In this document: piece after piece, positions 30,174 through 41,101 of the stretch
Position numbering within the stretch: position 1 is the first letter of the stretch
How the letters are laid out: each line of letters starts with the position of its first letter
Source: Rickettsia endosymbiont of Lasioglossum villosulum
GTDB lineage: Bacteria; Pseudomonadota; Alphaproteobacteria; Rickettsiales; Rickettsiaceae
Reading direction: 5' to 3'
DNA: 64,000 nucleotides
NCBI RefSeq assembly: GCF_964026455.1
Contig: NZ_OZ032152.1
Span: forward strand, 930,001 to 994,000
Program-made: the position numbers and the translations under genes
The notes under the pieces: model-generated
The model's database searches: none
What the model was told of the DNA's origin: nothing
The model's input: only the letters and a program-made list of their open reading frames with translations

Positions 30174-33100
30174 TCATGGAAATGATTGTCCTTTTTTAGT
30201 GCCATTAGGAGCTTTGACATTGGATATTGTAGGATTTTCTAACTGTATAGCATTTTTTGCATCCGTCAATTTTGCCATAATTTGGACATTATCCTTAATA
30301 TTAACTTTATCTTTTCCTACAACCATTTTAGCTCTTTCAATATCCGGTTCATCTTTACTTACAGTTTTTAATTCAGACTTTCCTGATAAAGTTCTTACAT
30401 CTTCTGTTTTATCTTGAGATTGTCCTGAAACAGCTGCCCCTCTTTTTTCCACCTGTTCTTGTAATAAATTATCTATAGCTTTTAAACGAGCATCTTTAGA
30501 TAAATCTTTATTATCAATTAAATTAGCCTGTATGAAATCTAACTGATCTTTAGTAGAAGATTTTTCATTAAACTTTTCAGTTAAATCTTTAGCTTGCTTT
30601 TCTGATTCAGCTTTCTTTTCTTCATTAGTTTTAAAGTTACTACCACTGGCAGAAAGAATATTACGTAGTTTATCAACTTTGTTACTTACAAAATTAGATA
30701 CATCGCTTAACATATTTGAAGTTTCTTGTACAACTTTTTCTTGTTCAGATATTATAGGTTTTTCTGTTTGTTGTTTTGATGTATCATCAACAGGTCCTTT
30801 TTCAAATCCAGGCTCAGCAGCTTTATTAAGATTTCCCAAAGCCTCCATTGTTTCTCTTGCAGCTTTAACTATATCTTTCTCTGGTTTATCTTGTTCTAGA
30901 TTTTGTCCTTTTAACCCTTGAGTTAAATTCTGCATTTCCCTTTCTAATATTGCTTCGTTTGCTATATTTTCAAGAGCAGATCTTTCTTCAGGTACAGCAT
31001 TAGCTTTAATGCTTTTAACAACACCTTGAGTTATTTCAGGACTTTCATTTCCTATACCCTTATGAATTCCATCTATCAAGCCCTTGGTTATTAGTTCTTT
31101 ATCTTTCAGCTCAGCTGTGCTTTTTACAATTCCATCTTCTGCAAATGAAGCAATAGTAGCTTTCTCTGGTATAGACATGTCTTTATGACTAGCTATAGCT
31201 TCACCCACAACCTCAATAATACCTACTTTATCCTTAATACTTAAAGGACTTTGAGCAACTTCTTTTGTAATACCTTCAACTATTTCACCTTTTATTTCCG
31301 CTTTAGCTGGACCATCTAAAACATCTGTAGTGATAGTTTTTATTGCATCCGTCTTTTTTACAGCATCAGATAAAGGATCATATAAAATACCCTGTACTTT
31401 CTTTATTGTTTCTTCTGCTGCTTGCTTTTCTTTAATTTTATCTAAATTTTGCTGCATTAATTGTTGCTGCTCTGGACTTAGAATTCCTGCTTCTCTAGCT
31501 TTATCTAGTACATCACTTTTTAATTGACTTTTTTCTTGAGCATCATGCTTAGAAGCTTCTATTACATTGCTTATTACTTCAAATATCTCTCCTTTTTCGT
31601 CTTTATTCAGGTTACTATCTAATACAGCATCAGTTATGCCATTAATAGCATGCAATCTTACATCTGAGGTATTAAGCTCTAAAGCAGAGTCAGTTATCTT
31701 TTCTACTATTTGTTTTTTAGCAGCTTGACTTAAACTATCTTGATCTAGAGCAACAGATGTTATTCCTCCAAGCAATTTTGCTTTTTCTGGTTCTGATAAA
31801 ACATTATCATTATTTATTGTGTCTAATATTTTACCTAAACCCTCTATCCTTACCTCTTCAGGAAGCTCTTTATTACCTAATACATTTTCAGCTAAAGTAT
31901 TAATTCCTGCTTGTTTTTGGTCGACGCTTGCTTCTTTCTCTCCTAAGATTTTCTCTGCTACCTCACCGATTAAACCAGCTGGCTCATTTTCATTTTTTAA
32001 ATCTTTATTTAACTGATTTAATAAATTCTGCATAGCTTGCGATAAGCCTGTTGCTGCATCAACTATATCTTGTGATTGTGGTTGTGGCTGCGAAATCTCA
32101 ACTTGTTGTGGTTGTGGTATTTGTGAAACCCCAGGCTTTTGCCCTGAACTAAAAGGTGTTATAGGAGGCACTTGATTGGAAGCTATCCCCGATTGAGGTT
32201 CAGGTATCGCTGTATTTTTAGTTTCAATAGGCTTTTCATTTGCTGGATCTATTTGTTGTGAAGATACAGATTTTTCACCTCCTTGAACTCTATAAATATC
32301 TTGGTCTATAGTTTGTGAGACATCAACGCCCTGCCCTTTATTTACTGCAACCTCTTTCATCATGGCTTCATATTTGCTTCGTGTTACAGGCAGCGTATAA
32401 ATTTCTCCACCATGCTCTATATAACCTACTGCATTTTCATCTTTTCCCATAAATTTTATAGGTTGCGGTGAGCTTATTTCTTTGAGTTTAGGAGTACCAT
32501 CAGGATGCGGATCTGCTTCATAGTGAGCAGTAAAACGGAGTGCATTATTAGATTTACCCTCTTTATTTTGTGCAACAAGCGATAAATGCATCGTACCACT
32601 TTTGCCCTCAAGGTCTGTAGGAAAGTCTATCGTTCTATATGAATTAACTGTAACTGGAGTACCATCCTGCTTATAGACAGTCATCGGGGCAGTTTTATGA
32701 GTTTTTTCGGCTAACGTACAAATTTCTTCACCAGCATCATTTTTAATTACTGTTGATCTAAGATCACCTGCACTTATTTGATTTTCCCATTGCATTGACC
32801 TAAATCCACCAACATATTTATTGGCATATTCTTGTCTAATGTTTTCATATTGCCCTTTAAACTGCTCGTTAGATAAAGCTTTATCATATAAGCCTTGTCT
32901 TTCCTCTGCATTAAGGTTTGCTAGAAATTGTCTGAATTTTTCTTTATCTTTTGCTTCTTCTGAGTAAGCAGGATCATTATTAAGATAATTTCTTAATAAC
33001 TCTTCTTGTTCTTCTTTAATTTTATTTTCACGATAAACTTCTGCACTATGTGATGCATGAACATTCTTATAGCCTGCTATTTCTATATTTTCTAATCCCT

Positions 33101-33545
33101 TTTTAAGATCAGGATTTTCTAAAGCTTTATCGTATAATTCTCTTTTATTTGGATCTTCATTCAAAGTTCTTAAAAAATCTCTAAATTTTTCGTCATTTTC
33201 AAAATTAGGTTTCAGATCAGGATTTTCTGCATTTTCTTTTAGTAACTGATTTCTTATTAAATCATGCTGCTTTTCCAGAATTTCTTTTCGAATAGCTTCA
33301 GTTATTGGATCTATAAAGCCATCTCCTGATATACCTCCTACTAAAGCACTAGCCGAAAGCGAAGATGTTGAAGTGGCAGTAGCAGGTGTAGTATCAGTAC
33401 TACTAAAAAAAATACTATCTCCCTCAGACTCAAACAACTCTTGCTCCTGTCTTGTTTGTTCTTGCTTTTCTGCTTCAGTGAACTCTTTATTTGCTATTGG
33501 ATCAAACTCCTTTATAATTTCTTCTACATTAGGATCTTTACTCAT
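30174..33545 (-). CDS. sca4: Sca4 (gene D product), secreted vinculin-binding effector
   Basis: A 1123-residue, largely helical, highly charged protein starting MSKDPNVEEIIKEFDPIANK, which I recognise as Sca4, formerly gene D or PS120. It has no signal peptide and no autotransporter barrel. In Rickettsia the protein is released into the host cell, where it binds vinculin and eases spread between cells (published work on Sca4). Here a Gln/Pro-rich segment around residues 430-500 separates the N-terminal region from a C-terminal half of repeating helices. The frame is intact. It lies downstream of tlc on the same strand. Confidence 0.93.
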   Translation of the reverse strand: MSKDPNVEEIIKEFDPIANKEFTEAEKQEQTRQEQELFESEGDSIFFSSTDTTPATATSTSSLSASALVGGISGDGFIDPITEAIRKEILEKQHDLIRNQLLKENAENPDLKPNFENDEKFRDFLRTLNEDPNKRELYDKALENPDLKKGLENIEIAGYKNVHASHSAEVYRENKIKEEQEELLRNYLNNDPAYSEEAKDKEKFRQFLANLNAEERQGLYDKALSNEQFKGQYENIRQEYANKYVGGFRSMQWENQISAGDLRSTVIKNDAGEEICTLAEKTHKTAPMTVYKQDGTPVTVNSYRTIDFPTDLEGKSGTMHLSLVAQNKEGKSNNALRFTAHYEADPHPDGTPKLKEISSPQPIKFMGKDENAVGYIEHGGEIYTLPVTRSKYEAMMKEVAVNKGQGVDVSQTIDQDIYRVQGGEKSVSSQQIDPANEKPIETKNTAIPEPQSGIASNQVPPITPFSSGQKPGVSQIPQPQQVEISQPQPQSQDIVDAATGLSQAMQNLLNQLNKDLKNENEPAGLIGEVAEKILGEKEASVDQKQAGINTLAENVLGNKELPEEVRIEGLGKILDTINNDNVLSEPEKAKLLGGITSVALDQDSLSQAAKKQIVEKITDSALELNTSDVRLHAINGITDAVLDSNLNKDEKGEIFEVISNVIEASKHDAQEKSQLKSDVLDKAREAGILSPEQQQLMQQNLDKIKEKQAAEETIKKVQGILYDPLSDAVKKTDAIKTITTDVLDGPAKAEIKGEIVEGITKEVAQSPLSIKDKVGIIEVVGEAIASHKDMSIPEKATIASFAEDGIVKSTAELKDKELITKGLIDGIHKGIGNESPEITQGVVKSIKANAVPEERSALENIANEAILEREMQNLTQGLKGQNLEQDKPEKDIVKAARETMEALGNLNKAAEPGFEKGPVDDTSKQQTEKPIISEQEKVVQETSNMLSDVSNFVSNKVDKLRNILSASGSNFKTNEEKKAESEKQAKDLTEKFNEKSSTKDQLDFIQANLIDNKDLSKDARLKAIDNLLQEQVEKRGAAVSGQSQDKTEDVRTLSGKSELKTVSKDEPDIERAKMVVGKDKVNIKDNVQIMAKLTDAKNAIQLENPTISNVKAPNGTKKGQSFP

Positions 33546-33622
33546 AAAACCTCCAGGCTATATTTTAAATTACATTAATTCTAATAATAGTTTGCTAGTA
33601 ATAGCAAGAAAAAAATTGTTTT

Positions 33623-35185
33623 TTATTGAGAAAGTTTAACAGATTTTTTATATTCTTTGTTTAATTCTTTTACTGCCCAAAACCATATTAAACAAGTGAT
33701 TATAAATATAAACATTAAACATATGGAAATAGATTGATAACTTGCAGAAGGTAAAATAATAAAAACTAAAGATTGTAAAAATGCACTTCCTGATTTTCCA
33801 AGTTTTGTACCAAGCACATCAGCAGCAGCTTTTCCTTTTATCTTTATTTCTTTATCTAACGGCACATAAGCCATCTCTTTTGTTGAATCAAATAAGGTAT
33901 ATTTACTTGATTTACTGAGTACATTTTGAATAGCACCGATAGTTATAGCAATTAAAGCCGGATCAGTTAAGATAATACTTGCTACTATCAAACCAGCAGA
34001 GTTTTCAAAATTATTAACAGTAAAAAATAATATACCTGTAGTAAAAACTATTATAGGAGTAATAATAGCTGCCGTAAACCAACCGAGTTTTCTAACTATA
34101 TTTGAGCCAAGTACAACAAAAAGAATAGTAAACGCTCCCGTATAACTTAAATAATTACCGATAAATGCAACATATTCAGTCGGGGTTTTGTATATTTTAG
34201 TAGCTGCTGCTTTCCAAGGTCCTTCCACTAAATTTATAGCAATACCATAACAAATAAGTAAAGTTGCAATTAATCTAATATGTCTGGAAGAAAGGATCAT
34301 CTGAAAGCTTTCGGCAATTGTCATGGTTTTTTTCTTTGCCTTAAAACGCAACAATGCCATATGTTCTTTATCTAGCACTTTGTGATTTAGCAACCAAAAA
34401 GTTTTAATACCTACTATCCCTAGAATCAATACTATAGTTAATATAATCTGCACGGAAAGAGTATGAAAAGATGCCTGTAGTGAAAATTTTGCGGCTACAT
34501 ACTCATTAATATGACTTAAATTTTCTAAAAACTGTCCTGCTAAATAAATCCCTGTTTGGCTAAGTAATCCAAATAAAGGATAAAATCTTTTCGATTCTTC
34601 AACAGTAGTTATATTATTTACAAATTGCCAAAAAAGTAGTGCAAAAGCTACATTTGGCCATAATTCAGCTATTATATAAAATAGAGAAAAACTCCATTTC
34701 GATAAAAGCAAAATAAACCATTTTAAGTTTGGCAGACTTGTAATTAAATTTTGAGCAGTAGTTGGACTTAAATGTAATATCTCGTGATTTGGGAAAATAA
34801 CATAAGCAAAGAGGGCAAAAAATGCTAAAAATATTGAAATGATCAGATAAAATATATTTTCTGCTTTCATTCTATTAACAAGCTTTACATAAATAGCCGT
34901 CATTAAAAAAGCACAAGGCATAACTCCCCAGAACTTTAGAAAGGAAATTGTTTCCGCTCCAATCATCGTAGTAACTATACTATCTTTTAATGCTCTGATT
35001 AAATTTTGAATAAATAAAATACAAAACATTAACAAAGTAATGAATAAAAACTTAGAAAGCTCTTGGCGTTTTATTGGCCAAATATAGTCTGAAAATTTAT
35101 TTATTAACTTGTTGATTTTACGAGGGGAATTATCTAAATTATGACTTGAAAAAGTATGGTTTGAATTATTTTGGTTAATTGTCAT
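33623..35185 (-). CDS. tlc: ADP/ATP translocase family nucleotide transporter (Tlc)
   Basis: A 520-residue protein with about 12 membrane helices and the ATP/ADP carrier family features, for example FLFITLLMFCILFIQNLIRA, then LKDSIVTTMIGAETISFLKF and LWPNVAFALLFWQFVNNITT. These proteins exchange host nucleotides for bacterial ones across the inner membrane. Rickettsia has five paralogues with different nucleotide preferences; the position next to sca4 and truB suggests the copy usually called Tlc4, but I cannot confirm this from sequence alone. The frame is intact. A C-terminal charged tail is normal. Confidence 0.9.
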   Translation of the reverse strand: MTINQNNSNHTFSSHNLDNSPRKINKLINKFSDYIWPIKRQELSKFLFITLLMFCILFIQNLIRALKDSIVTTMIGAETISFLKFWGVMPCAFLMTAIYVKLVNRMKAENIFYLIISIFLAFFALFAYVIFPNHEILHLSPTTAQNLITSLPNLKWFILLLSKWSFSLFYIIAELWPNVAFALLFWQFVNNITTVEESKRFYPLFGLLSQTGIYLAGQFLENLSHINEYVAAKFSLQASFHTLSVQIILTIVLILGIVGIKTFWLLNHKVLDKEHMALLRFKAKKKTMTIAESFQMILSSRHIRLIATLLICYGIAINLVEGPWKAAATKIYKTPTEYVAFIGNYLSYTGAFTILFVVLGSNIVRKLGWFTAAIITPIIVFTTGILFFTVNNFENSAGLIVASIILTDPALIAITIGAIQNVLSKSSKYTLFDSTKEMAYVPLDKEIKIKGKAAADVLGTKLGKSGSAFLQSLVFIILPSASYQSISICLMFIFIITCLIWFWAVKELNKEYKKSVKLSQ

Positions 35186-35247
35186 TGATTTCTGTCTAAC
35201 CTAATTGGCTAGAATTATATATTATAGATTTTTTAAACCCACGTCAA

Positions 35248-35380
35248 GTATATACTCGTTGAACTTGAAAAATTGGCTACGTTATCTTTGCAAGTCCTCC
35301 GGTCCTCACGTATTAAGTGATACGCTTCGGTCCTCGGCTTACAGACCGATTACTCTTTTCCAAGTTGATCTTCGTATATA
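35248..35380. repeat. Palindromic repeat of a second family
   Basis: The ends GTATATACTCGTTGAACTTG and CAAGTTGATCTTCGTATATA are imperfect inverted copies, and the centre holds a GC-rich hairpin (CCTCCGGTCCTCACG ... TACGCTTCGGTCCTCGG). It shares no end sequence with the GTCATTGCGAG repeats. It lies in the leader of truB between divergent tlc and truB, and is the only copy I found in the window. Confidence 0.7.
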
Positions 35381-35405
35381 ATTCTTCATTTCAGAAAAAT
35401 AATGT

Positions 35406-36287
35406 ATGAATAGTTATTGGTTAAATGTTTATAAGCCTAAAGGAATAAGCTCGGCTAAACTTGTTAGTATAATAAAAAAAGTACTTGGTAAAGTTAAGAT
35501 AGGACATAGCGGCACTTTAGATGTCGAGGCAGAAGGAGTACTGCCTCTTGCTATAGGTGAAGCTACAAAATTAGTGCAAATGCTGATTGACGCTAAAAAA
35601 ACCTATATTTTTACCGTAAAATTTGGTAAGCAAACCGATAGCGGTGACTATGCCGGCAAAGTAATAGCCACAACAGATTTTATACCATCGAAAGAAAGTG
35701 CCTATGCCATATGCTCTAAATTTATTGGTACTATAACACAAACCCCCCCTGCTTTTTCTGCTCTTAAAGTTAATGGAGTACGAGCATATAAATTAGCACG
35801 AGATGGTAAAGAAGTAGAACTAAAACCACGTAATATAACAATTTATGATCTAAAATGTCTTGATTACGATGAACAAAATGCTACTGCTATTTACTACGCT
35901 GAATGCTCAAAAGGTACTTATATAAGGACTTTAGCAGAAGATTTGGCATTGTCCTTGCAAAGTTTAGGATTTGTGATAGAATTACGCCGTACTCAAGTTG
36001 GAATATTTAAAGAAGAAAATTCTATTCGAATTGACTCTTCTAATGATATTACCAAACTTTCCCTTGAGGAAAAAAATATAAAGATAGAAGCAATACTGGA
36101 CGACATCCTGGTTCTTGATGCTAACGACGAGCAAGCACAAAAAATTAAATATGGTCAAAAATGCCTATTTGATTATGATAAAAACGTAGATTTTATGTGG
36201 GTTCGCTATAAAGGTGCTTTGCTTGCAATTGGTAGCTTAAATAAGAATTGCTTCCATTCTTTACGAGTATTTAATTTAACGCAATAG
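35406..36287 (+). CDS. truB: tRNA pseudouridine-55 synthase
   Basis: A 293-residue TruB. The catalytic aspartate is Asp39 in [12 protein letters not shown]; the N-terminal [16 protein letters not shown] and the later [16 protein letters not shown] and [11 protein letters not shown] are standard. It makes pseudouridine 55 in the T-loop of tRNAs. The gene is followed after 21 bases by rpsO, the usual truB-rpsO pairing, so co-transcription is likely. The upstream leader contains a palindromic repeat. Confidence 0.95.
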   Translation: MNSYWLNVYKPKGISSAKLVSIIKKVLGKVKIGHSGTLDVEAEGVLPLAIGEATKLVQMLIDAKKTYIFTVKFGKQTDSGDYAGKVIATTDFIPSKESAYAICSKFIGTITQTPPAFSALKVNGVRAYKLARDGKEVELKPRNITIYDLKCLDYDEQNATAIYYAECSKGTYIRTLAEDLALSLQSLGFVIELRRTQVGIFKEENSIRIDSSNDITKLSLEEKNIKIEAILDDILVLDANDEQAQKIKYGQKCLFDYDKNVDFMWVRYKGALLAIGSLNKNCFHSLRVFNLTQ

Positions 36288-36308
36288 ACTAATAAGGAGA
36301 AATTATCG

Positions 36309-36584
36309 ATGTCGATTACACAAGAACGTAAACAAGAATTAATTAAAAATTATGCTATAAATGATAATGATACAGGCTCAAGTGCAGTACAATGTGCTAT
36401 TTTAACTGAGCGGATCAATAATTTAACTGAGCATTTCAAATCTAACCATAAAGATCATACCTCAAGAAGAGGGTTATTAATCTTAGTCGGACGCCGCCGT
36501 AGATTACTTAATTATATAAAGAAAAAAAATGTAAGCGAGTATTTAGATTTAATAAGTAAGCTCGGTATTAGAAAAATTAAGTAA
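36309..36584 (+). CDS. rpsO: 30S ribosomal protein S15
   Basis: A 91-residue S15 with the full family pattern: [20 protein letters not shown], then [20 protein letters not shown] and [21 protein letters not shown]15 is an early 16S rRNA-binding protein. A good ribosome-binding site (AAGGAGAAA) lies before the ATG. It sits between truB and pnp, but an RPE of about 124 bases now separates it from pnp. Confidence 0.97.
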
Positions 36585-36590
36585 ATTTAT

Positions 36591-36714
36591 GTCATCCATG
36601 CGTGGATACCAAAGCGTCTGAGCTAAGTGAATGAAATGAGCGTGGCAATCTCATGAAAAAGCATAAGATTCTTAAGATTGCCGCGTCGAAACTTACAGTT
36701 TCTCCTCGCAATGA
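36591..36714. repeat. Composite palindromic element between rpsO and pnp
   Basis: Contains GTCATCCATGCGTGGATACC at the left, then AGTGAATGAAATGAGCGTGG and CAATCTCATG, and a right end CTCCTCGCAATGAT. The left end differs from the right, so this appears to be two elements overlapping or one inserted in another. It occupies nearly the whole rpsO-pnp gap. Confidence 0.75.
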
Positions 36715-36752
36715 TGCAAAACACTAAAATACAAATTAAGAGATATATATAG

Positions 36753-38987
36753 ATGTTTAATGAGATAATTAAAACAGTTGAATGGGGCGGAAAAACTCTT
36801 GAACTGAGTACCGGCAAGATAGCTCGCCAAGCTGATGGAGCAGTTACCGTTAAAATGGGTAATTCTGTACTACTATGTACAGCAGTAACTGCTGCCAAAG
36901 CAAAAGAAGGTATTGGCTTTTTTCCTCTAACAATTAATTACAGAGAAATGGCATATGCTGCTGGTAAAATACCAGGCGGCTTTTTTAAGCGTGAGGGCAA
37001 AGCATCAGATCGGGAAGTTTTAGTATCACGTCTGATAGATAGACCGATCAGACCATTGTTCCACCCTGCTTTTGTTAATGAAACATTTGTTACCTGCACT
37101 GTTCTTTCATATGATCCTGAAACACCAGTTGATATACTTGCTATTATCGGTGCTTCCGCTGCACTTAGCCTTTCACCTGCACCTTATCTAGAAATAGTTG
37201 CTGCAAGTAAAGTAGGCTTAATAAACGGGGAATTCGTTTTAAACCCAACACTTGACTTATTAAAGACAAGCCAGCTTGATTTAGTTGTTGCAGGAACAAA
37301 CGACTCTGTAATGATGGTTGAGTCAGAAGCACATTTACTTTCTGAAGAGCAAATGCTTGCTGCTGTAAAATTTGGCTTTGATAGTTTCCAGCCAGTAGTA
37401 AATATTATTAAAGAACTTGCAGCTGAAGCTAAAAAACCAAAGCTTGAAATGCAAGATTTATATCCTGCTGAATTAAAGAATGAAATTAAAAAATTATTTG
37501 CAAAAGAAATTGAGCAAACTTTTGCGATTAAATCTAAACAAGAACGTAGTACTAATTTAGAACTAATACCTGAAAAAGTACTTAAGCATTTTGCAGATGA
37601 TATAGAAAGTAAAAAATATAATAATTACCAAATCGAATCAGCTTTAAAATCTGTTGAATCAGATGTATTACGTGGTAATATTTTACAAAAAAATAAACGT
37701 ATAGATGGACGTACTACAACAGATATAAGACAAATTACTTGTGAAGTTGGATTATTACCTTGTGCTCACGGCTCAGCTTTATTTACTAGAGGCGAAACAC
37801 AGAGCTTGGTAAGTAGCACATTTGGAACTAGCTTAGATGAACAAATAATTGATAGCCTTGAGGGTGAATATAAAGAACGCTTTATGCTTAATTATATCTT
37901 CCCACCTTACTCTGTTAATGAAGCAATGCCGATGAAAGCTCCAGGAAGACGTGAAGTTGGGCATGGTAAACTCGCTTGGCGTGCTGTTAATCCGGTATTA
38001 CCTACTAAAACACAGTTCCCTTATTCTATTAGAGTAGTTGCAGAAACTACCGAATCTAATGGCTCTTCTTCAATGGCAACAGTTTGCGGTAGCTCACTTG
38101 CTTTAATGTATGCTGGTGTTCCAATAAAAGCACCAGTAGCAGGTATTGCTATGGGGCTTGTTAAAGAAAAAGAAAAATTTGCGGTATTATCTGATATTCT
38201 TGGCGATGAAGATTATTTTGGCGATATGGACTTTAAAGTTGCAGGTACTAGCGAAGGTATCACAGCTTTACAAATGGATATTAAAATATCTGGTGTAAAT
38301 TTTGACATAATGAAAATAGCTTTAGAGCAAGCACGAGCAGGACGTTTGCATATACTTGAGCAAATGAATAAAGTTATTAGTAAACCAAATAATGAGATGA
38401 GCAAAAACGCTCCATCTACTACTACTTTAAAAGTTGATAAGGATAAGATCAGAGATATTATCGGTCCTGGTGGTAAAGTAATAAAGGAAATTTGCGAAAC
38501 TAGCGGTGCTAAAATTGATATAAGCGATGATGGCACAGTTTCTATTTATGCTCCGGATAAGGATAAGCTAAAAGTTGCTTTAGATAAAGTTAAGGCTATT
38601 GCTATTGAACCTGAAATAGGTGAAGTATTTAACGGCACAGTGATGAAAATATTAGATTCTGGTGCTTTTGTTAATTATCTAGGCAATAAAGATGGTTTTG
38701 TTCATATTAGCGAAATTGCCGAAGAAAGAATCGAATCAGTTAGCAGCATTTTAAAGCAAGGCGATATAGTAAAAGTTAAGCTTATCGGGTTCGATAATAA
38801 AGGTAAAGCAAAACTAACTATTAAAAATGCTGAGAAAGATAAATCTTCAGCAAGCCCAAAACCAAAAAATAGTCCTAAAGAACACCAAGAACCTGAAAAA
38901 CGGGAAAATGGTAAAAAAAGAGCTTGGAACGAAGATAATAATGCTGAAACGACTGAAGTAGTTACAGAACGTAAATATTTTAATTGA
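36753..38987 (+). CDS. pnp: Polynucleotide phosphorylase
   Basis: A 744-residue PNPase. Two RNase PH domains are present (SLIDRP-like [13 protein letters not shown]; then [20 protein letters not shown]), with the catalytic aspartates in [18 protein letters not shown] domain ([17 protein letters not shown]) and an S1 domain ([20 protein letters not shown]) follow. A short Lys/Glu-rich tail ends the protein. The enzyme degrades RNA from the 3' end using phosphate and can add tails; it may join a degradosome. It follows rpsO, the common arrangement, though an RPE now fills the leader where pnp mRNA is normally processed and autoregulated. Confidence 0.96.
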   Translation: MFNEIIKTVEWGGKTLELSTGKIARQADGAVTVKMGNSVLLCTAVTAAKAKEGIGFFPLTINYREMAYAAGKIPGGFFKREGKASDREVLVSRLIDRPIRPLFHPAFVNETFVTCTVLSYDPETPVDILAIIGASAALSLSPAPYLEIVAASKVGLINGEFVLNPTLDLLKTSQLDLVVAGTNDSVMMVESEAHLLSEEQMLAAVKFGFDSFQPVVNIIKELAAEAKKPKLEMQDLYPAELKNEIKKLFAKEIEQTFAIKSKQERSTNLELIPEKVLKHFADDIESKKYNNYQIESALKSVESDVLRGNILQKNKRIDGRTTTDIRQITCEVGLLPCAHGSALFTRGETQSLVSSTFGTSLDEQIIDSLEGEYKERFMLNYIFPPYSVNEAMPMKAPGRREVGHGKLAWRAVNPVLPTKTQFPYSIRVVAETTESNGSSSMATVCGSSLALMYAGVPIKAPVAGIAMGLVKEKEKFAVLSDILGDEDYFGDMDFKVAGTSEGITALQMDIKISGVNFDIMKIALEQARAGRLHILEQMNKVISKPNNEMSKNAPSTTTLKVDKDKIRDIIGPGGKVIKEICETSGAKIDISDDGTVSIYAPDKDKLKVALDKVKAIAIEPEIGEVFNGTVMKILDSGAFVNYLGNKDGFVHISEIAEERIESVSSILKQGDIVKVKLIGFDNKGKAKLTIKNAEKDKSSASPKPKNSPKEHQEPEKRENGKKRAWNEDNNAETTEVVTERKYFN

Positions 38988-38994
38988 TAATAAC

Positions 38995-39097
38995 CGTCAT
39001 TGCGAGCGAACGTAGAGAGTGCGGCAATCTCAGGAAGTAGTATCTGTCTCCTAAGATTGCACACGTACAAAACTTACAGTTTTTCCTCGCAATGACG
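38995..39097. repeat. Rickettsia palindromic element (GTCATTGCGAG type)
   Basis: Starts CGTCATTGCGAGCGAACG and ends TTTCCTCGCAATGACG, with GCAATCTCAGG / CCTAAGATTGC in the middle. It lies just after the pnp stop, between pnp and kdsD. Confidence 0.87.
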
Positions 39098-39123
39098 ATT
39101 TTTATAAAACAACTATAAAAGCA

Positions 39124-40083
39124 ATGAACCCTATAAACAATTACCAGAATATTGCTAAAAGAGTAATTTCTAGTGAAGCTAGTGCTTTAAAAAAGCTATC
39201 TGAATATATCCCTGAAGATTTCAACCGAATTGTAGAGTTTTTACTATCTTTTAAAGGAAGAGTAATTTTAACTGGTATAGGTAAAAGTGGTTATATTGCA
39301 AAGAAAATAGCCGCAAGCTTTTCTTCAACTGGTATGCCAGCTTTTTATATACATCCAGCGGAAGCAAGCCATGGGGATCTTGGGATGATTACTAAAGATG
39401 ATTTAGTAATTATGCTTTCTAATTCCGGTGAAACTAAAGAATTATTTAACATCATTAAATATTGCAAAGATTTTTCTGTAAAAATTGCCGCAATGACAAT
39501 GAATAAAAATTCTACTTTAGCTGCAAATAGTGATTTCTTACTTATAGTGCCTGAATATTCAGAAGCCTCAATAATTGGAGCTCCTACAGTTTCATCTTTA
39601 ATAATGCTATCACTTGGCGATGCATTAATGACTGTCATACATGAAGTAAAAGGTTTTACTAAGGATGATTTCAAGTCATATCATCCAGGCGGTAGCATAG
39701 GGGCTAATTTGACAGAAATTAAACATTTAATGCGTAGCGGTGACCAAATACCTTTAGTGCATGAAGATACACCTTTTGCTGAAACTATAATTGTTATGAA
39801 TAAAAAACGCTTAGGTTGTACCTTAGTAATAGATAAAGCTAAGAATTTAGTAGGGGTTATAACAGATGGTGATTTACGTCGTCATATTAACGATCAAATT
39901 CATTTAAAAACAGCCTCAGATATTATGACTAAAAATCCTGTATATATTTCATCTGAAATATTTGCAAAAGAAGTTTTAGATTTAATGAAAGCTAAAAATA
40001 TTACTAATTTACCCATTGTTGACAATAATATCATTATAGGCATTACTCATATACATGATTTATTGCGAGCAGGAGTCAATTAG
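39124..40083 (+). CDS. kdsD: Arabinose-5-phosphate isomerase (KdsD/GutQ)
   Basis: A 319-residue protein with an N-terminal SIS domain (VILTGIGKSGYIAKKIAASF, SNSGETKELFN) and two C-terminal CBS domains (from about residue 205, ending IIGITHIHDLLRAGVN). It converts ribulose 5-phosphate to arabinose 5-phosphate, the first step to Kdo for lipopolysaccharide. The gene is followed within 4 bases by lptC, then lptA and lptB, a well-known cluster linking Kdo synthesis and LPS export. All key segments are intact. Confidence 0.94.
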   Translation: MNPINNYQNIAKRVISSEASALKKLSEYIPEDFNRIVEFLLSFKGRVILTGIGKSGYIAKKIAASFSSTGMPAFYIHPAEASHGDLGMITKDDLVIMLSNSGETKELFNIIKYCKDFSVKIAAMTMNKNSTLAANSDFLLIVPEYSEASIIGAPTVSSLIMLSLGDALMTVIHEVKGFTKDDFKSYHPGGSIGANLTEIKHLMRSGDQIPLVHEDTPFAETIIVMNKKRLGCTLVIDKAKNLVGVITDGDLRRHINDQIHLKTASDIMTKNPVYISSEIFAKEVLDLMKAKNITNLPIVDNNIIIGITHIHDLLRAGVN

Positions 40084-40086
40084 TAT

Positions 40087-40680
40087 ATGCCCTCTTCTTA
40101 TAAAAGACGGAAAAAATTTTGGAAATTTACTTATTTCCTAATTACACTTGGAATTTTATATGCAGGATATATATTAGTTAAAAGTAGCTACCCTACCGAA
40201 GAAAATAATACTAATATTGTAGAAAAAGCTCCAGAAAAAAATCTTGATTTAAAATATAATATTATATTAAAAGATTCAGTTTTTGAGGGGGTAGATAAAA
40301 ATTTAAATAGCTATTTAGTTAAAGCTGAGCAAGCTATAAAAGATTCGGATAACAAGTATAAATTAGATATAATAAACGGCATATATAACGTAAATCAAAA
40401 CCAATCAGTTACTGTTTATGCAAAAGAAGGGTTTTTAAACGAAGAGTCGCATATATTAGATTTAAAAAATGATGTAAAATTTTATTTTGAAGATATGATA
40501 TTTGACACTAATGATGCAAGAATTGATTTAATAAATAAAAGTATAATTAGCAATTCTCCTGCTACATTATTTCATAAAAACTCTACTATTACTTCAGATA
40601 GTTTTAACACGCAAGACGACAATAATATTATAATTTTTAAAGGCAATGTCTACACAACTATTGATCTATCGGATTATTAA
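40087..40680 (+). CDS. lptC: LPS export component LptC
   Basis: A 197-residue protein with one N-terminal membrane helix (about residues 12-30) and a periplasmic beta-jellyroll typical of LptC ([20 protein letters not shown], then [16 protein letters not shown]). LptC takes LPS from the LptBFG transporter and passes it to LptA. It begins 3 bases after kdsD and overlaps lptA by 35 bases, so the order kdsD-lptC-lptA-lptB is kept. Confidence 0.88.
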   Translation: MPSSYKRRKKFWKFTYFLITLGILYAGYILVKSSYPTEENNTNIVEKAPEKNLDLKYNIILKDSVFEGVDKNLNSYLVKAEQAIKDSDNKYKLDIINGIYNVNQNQSVTVYAKEGFLNEESHILDLKNDVKFYFEDMIFDTNDARIDLINKSIISNSPATLFHKNSTITSDSFNTQDDNNIIIFKGNVYTTIDLSDY

Positions 40681-41101
40681 ACTTGTAATATTCTTTACTA
40701 TTAGTATCTCAACATATGCTGATGATAAAGATATTTCAAACTTACATATCACATCTGATACTTTAATCATTAATAGAGTTAAACAAAAGGCAGAATACCT
40801 TGGAAATGTAGTTGTTTATTTTGATAATGCAATACTTAGAACTGAAGAATTATATATTTTTTATAAAACAGTAGATAATAAACAAACCATTGATTATATA
40901 GTTGTTCCAACTAAATTGAGTGTTGAGAAAAAAATTAATAATGAGTTATTATTAGCAGATTCAGGAAAATATTTTTTAGATAATAGACAACTTATTTTAC
41001 TTGGTAATGTTGTATTAGAACGTAATAATAATATTTTAAAAACTAATAAACTTATTTATTATGTGGATATTATTAATAAAAATAGTAAGAAAATAAATTA
41101 A
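40646..41101 (+). CDS. lptA: LPS export bridge protein LptA
   Basis: A 151-residue OstA/LptA-domain protein with a short signal sequence (hydrophobic residues 5-21, likely cleavage near STYADD). The body ([20 protein letters not shown], then [17 protein letters not shown]) is the repeating beta-strand pattern of the LPS bridge across the periplasm. It overlaps the end of lptC by 35 bases and abuts lptB with no gap. Confidence 0.88.
   Translation: MSTQLLIYRIIKLVIFFTISISTYADDKDISNLHITSDTLIINRVKQKAEYLGNVVVYFDNAILRTEELYIFYKTVDNKQTIDYIVVPTKLSVEKKINNELLLADSGKYFLDNRQLILLGNVVLERNNNILKTNKLIYYVDIINKNSKKIN

Noticed and set aside
28207..32016. Plus-strand frames opposite the AsmA-like and sca4 genes
   Set aside because: Shadows of long minus-strand genes with clear families.
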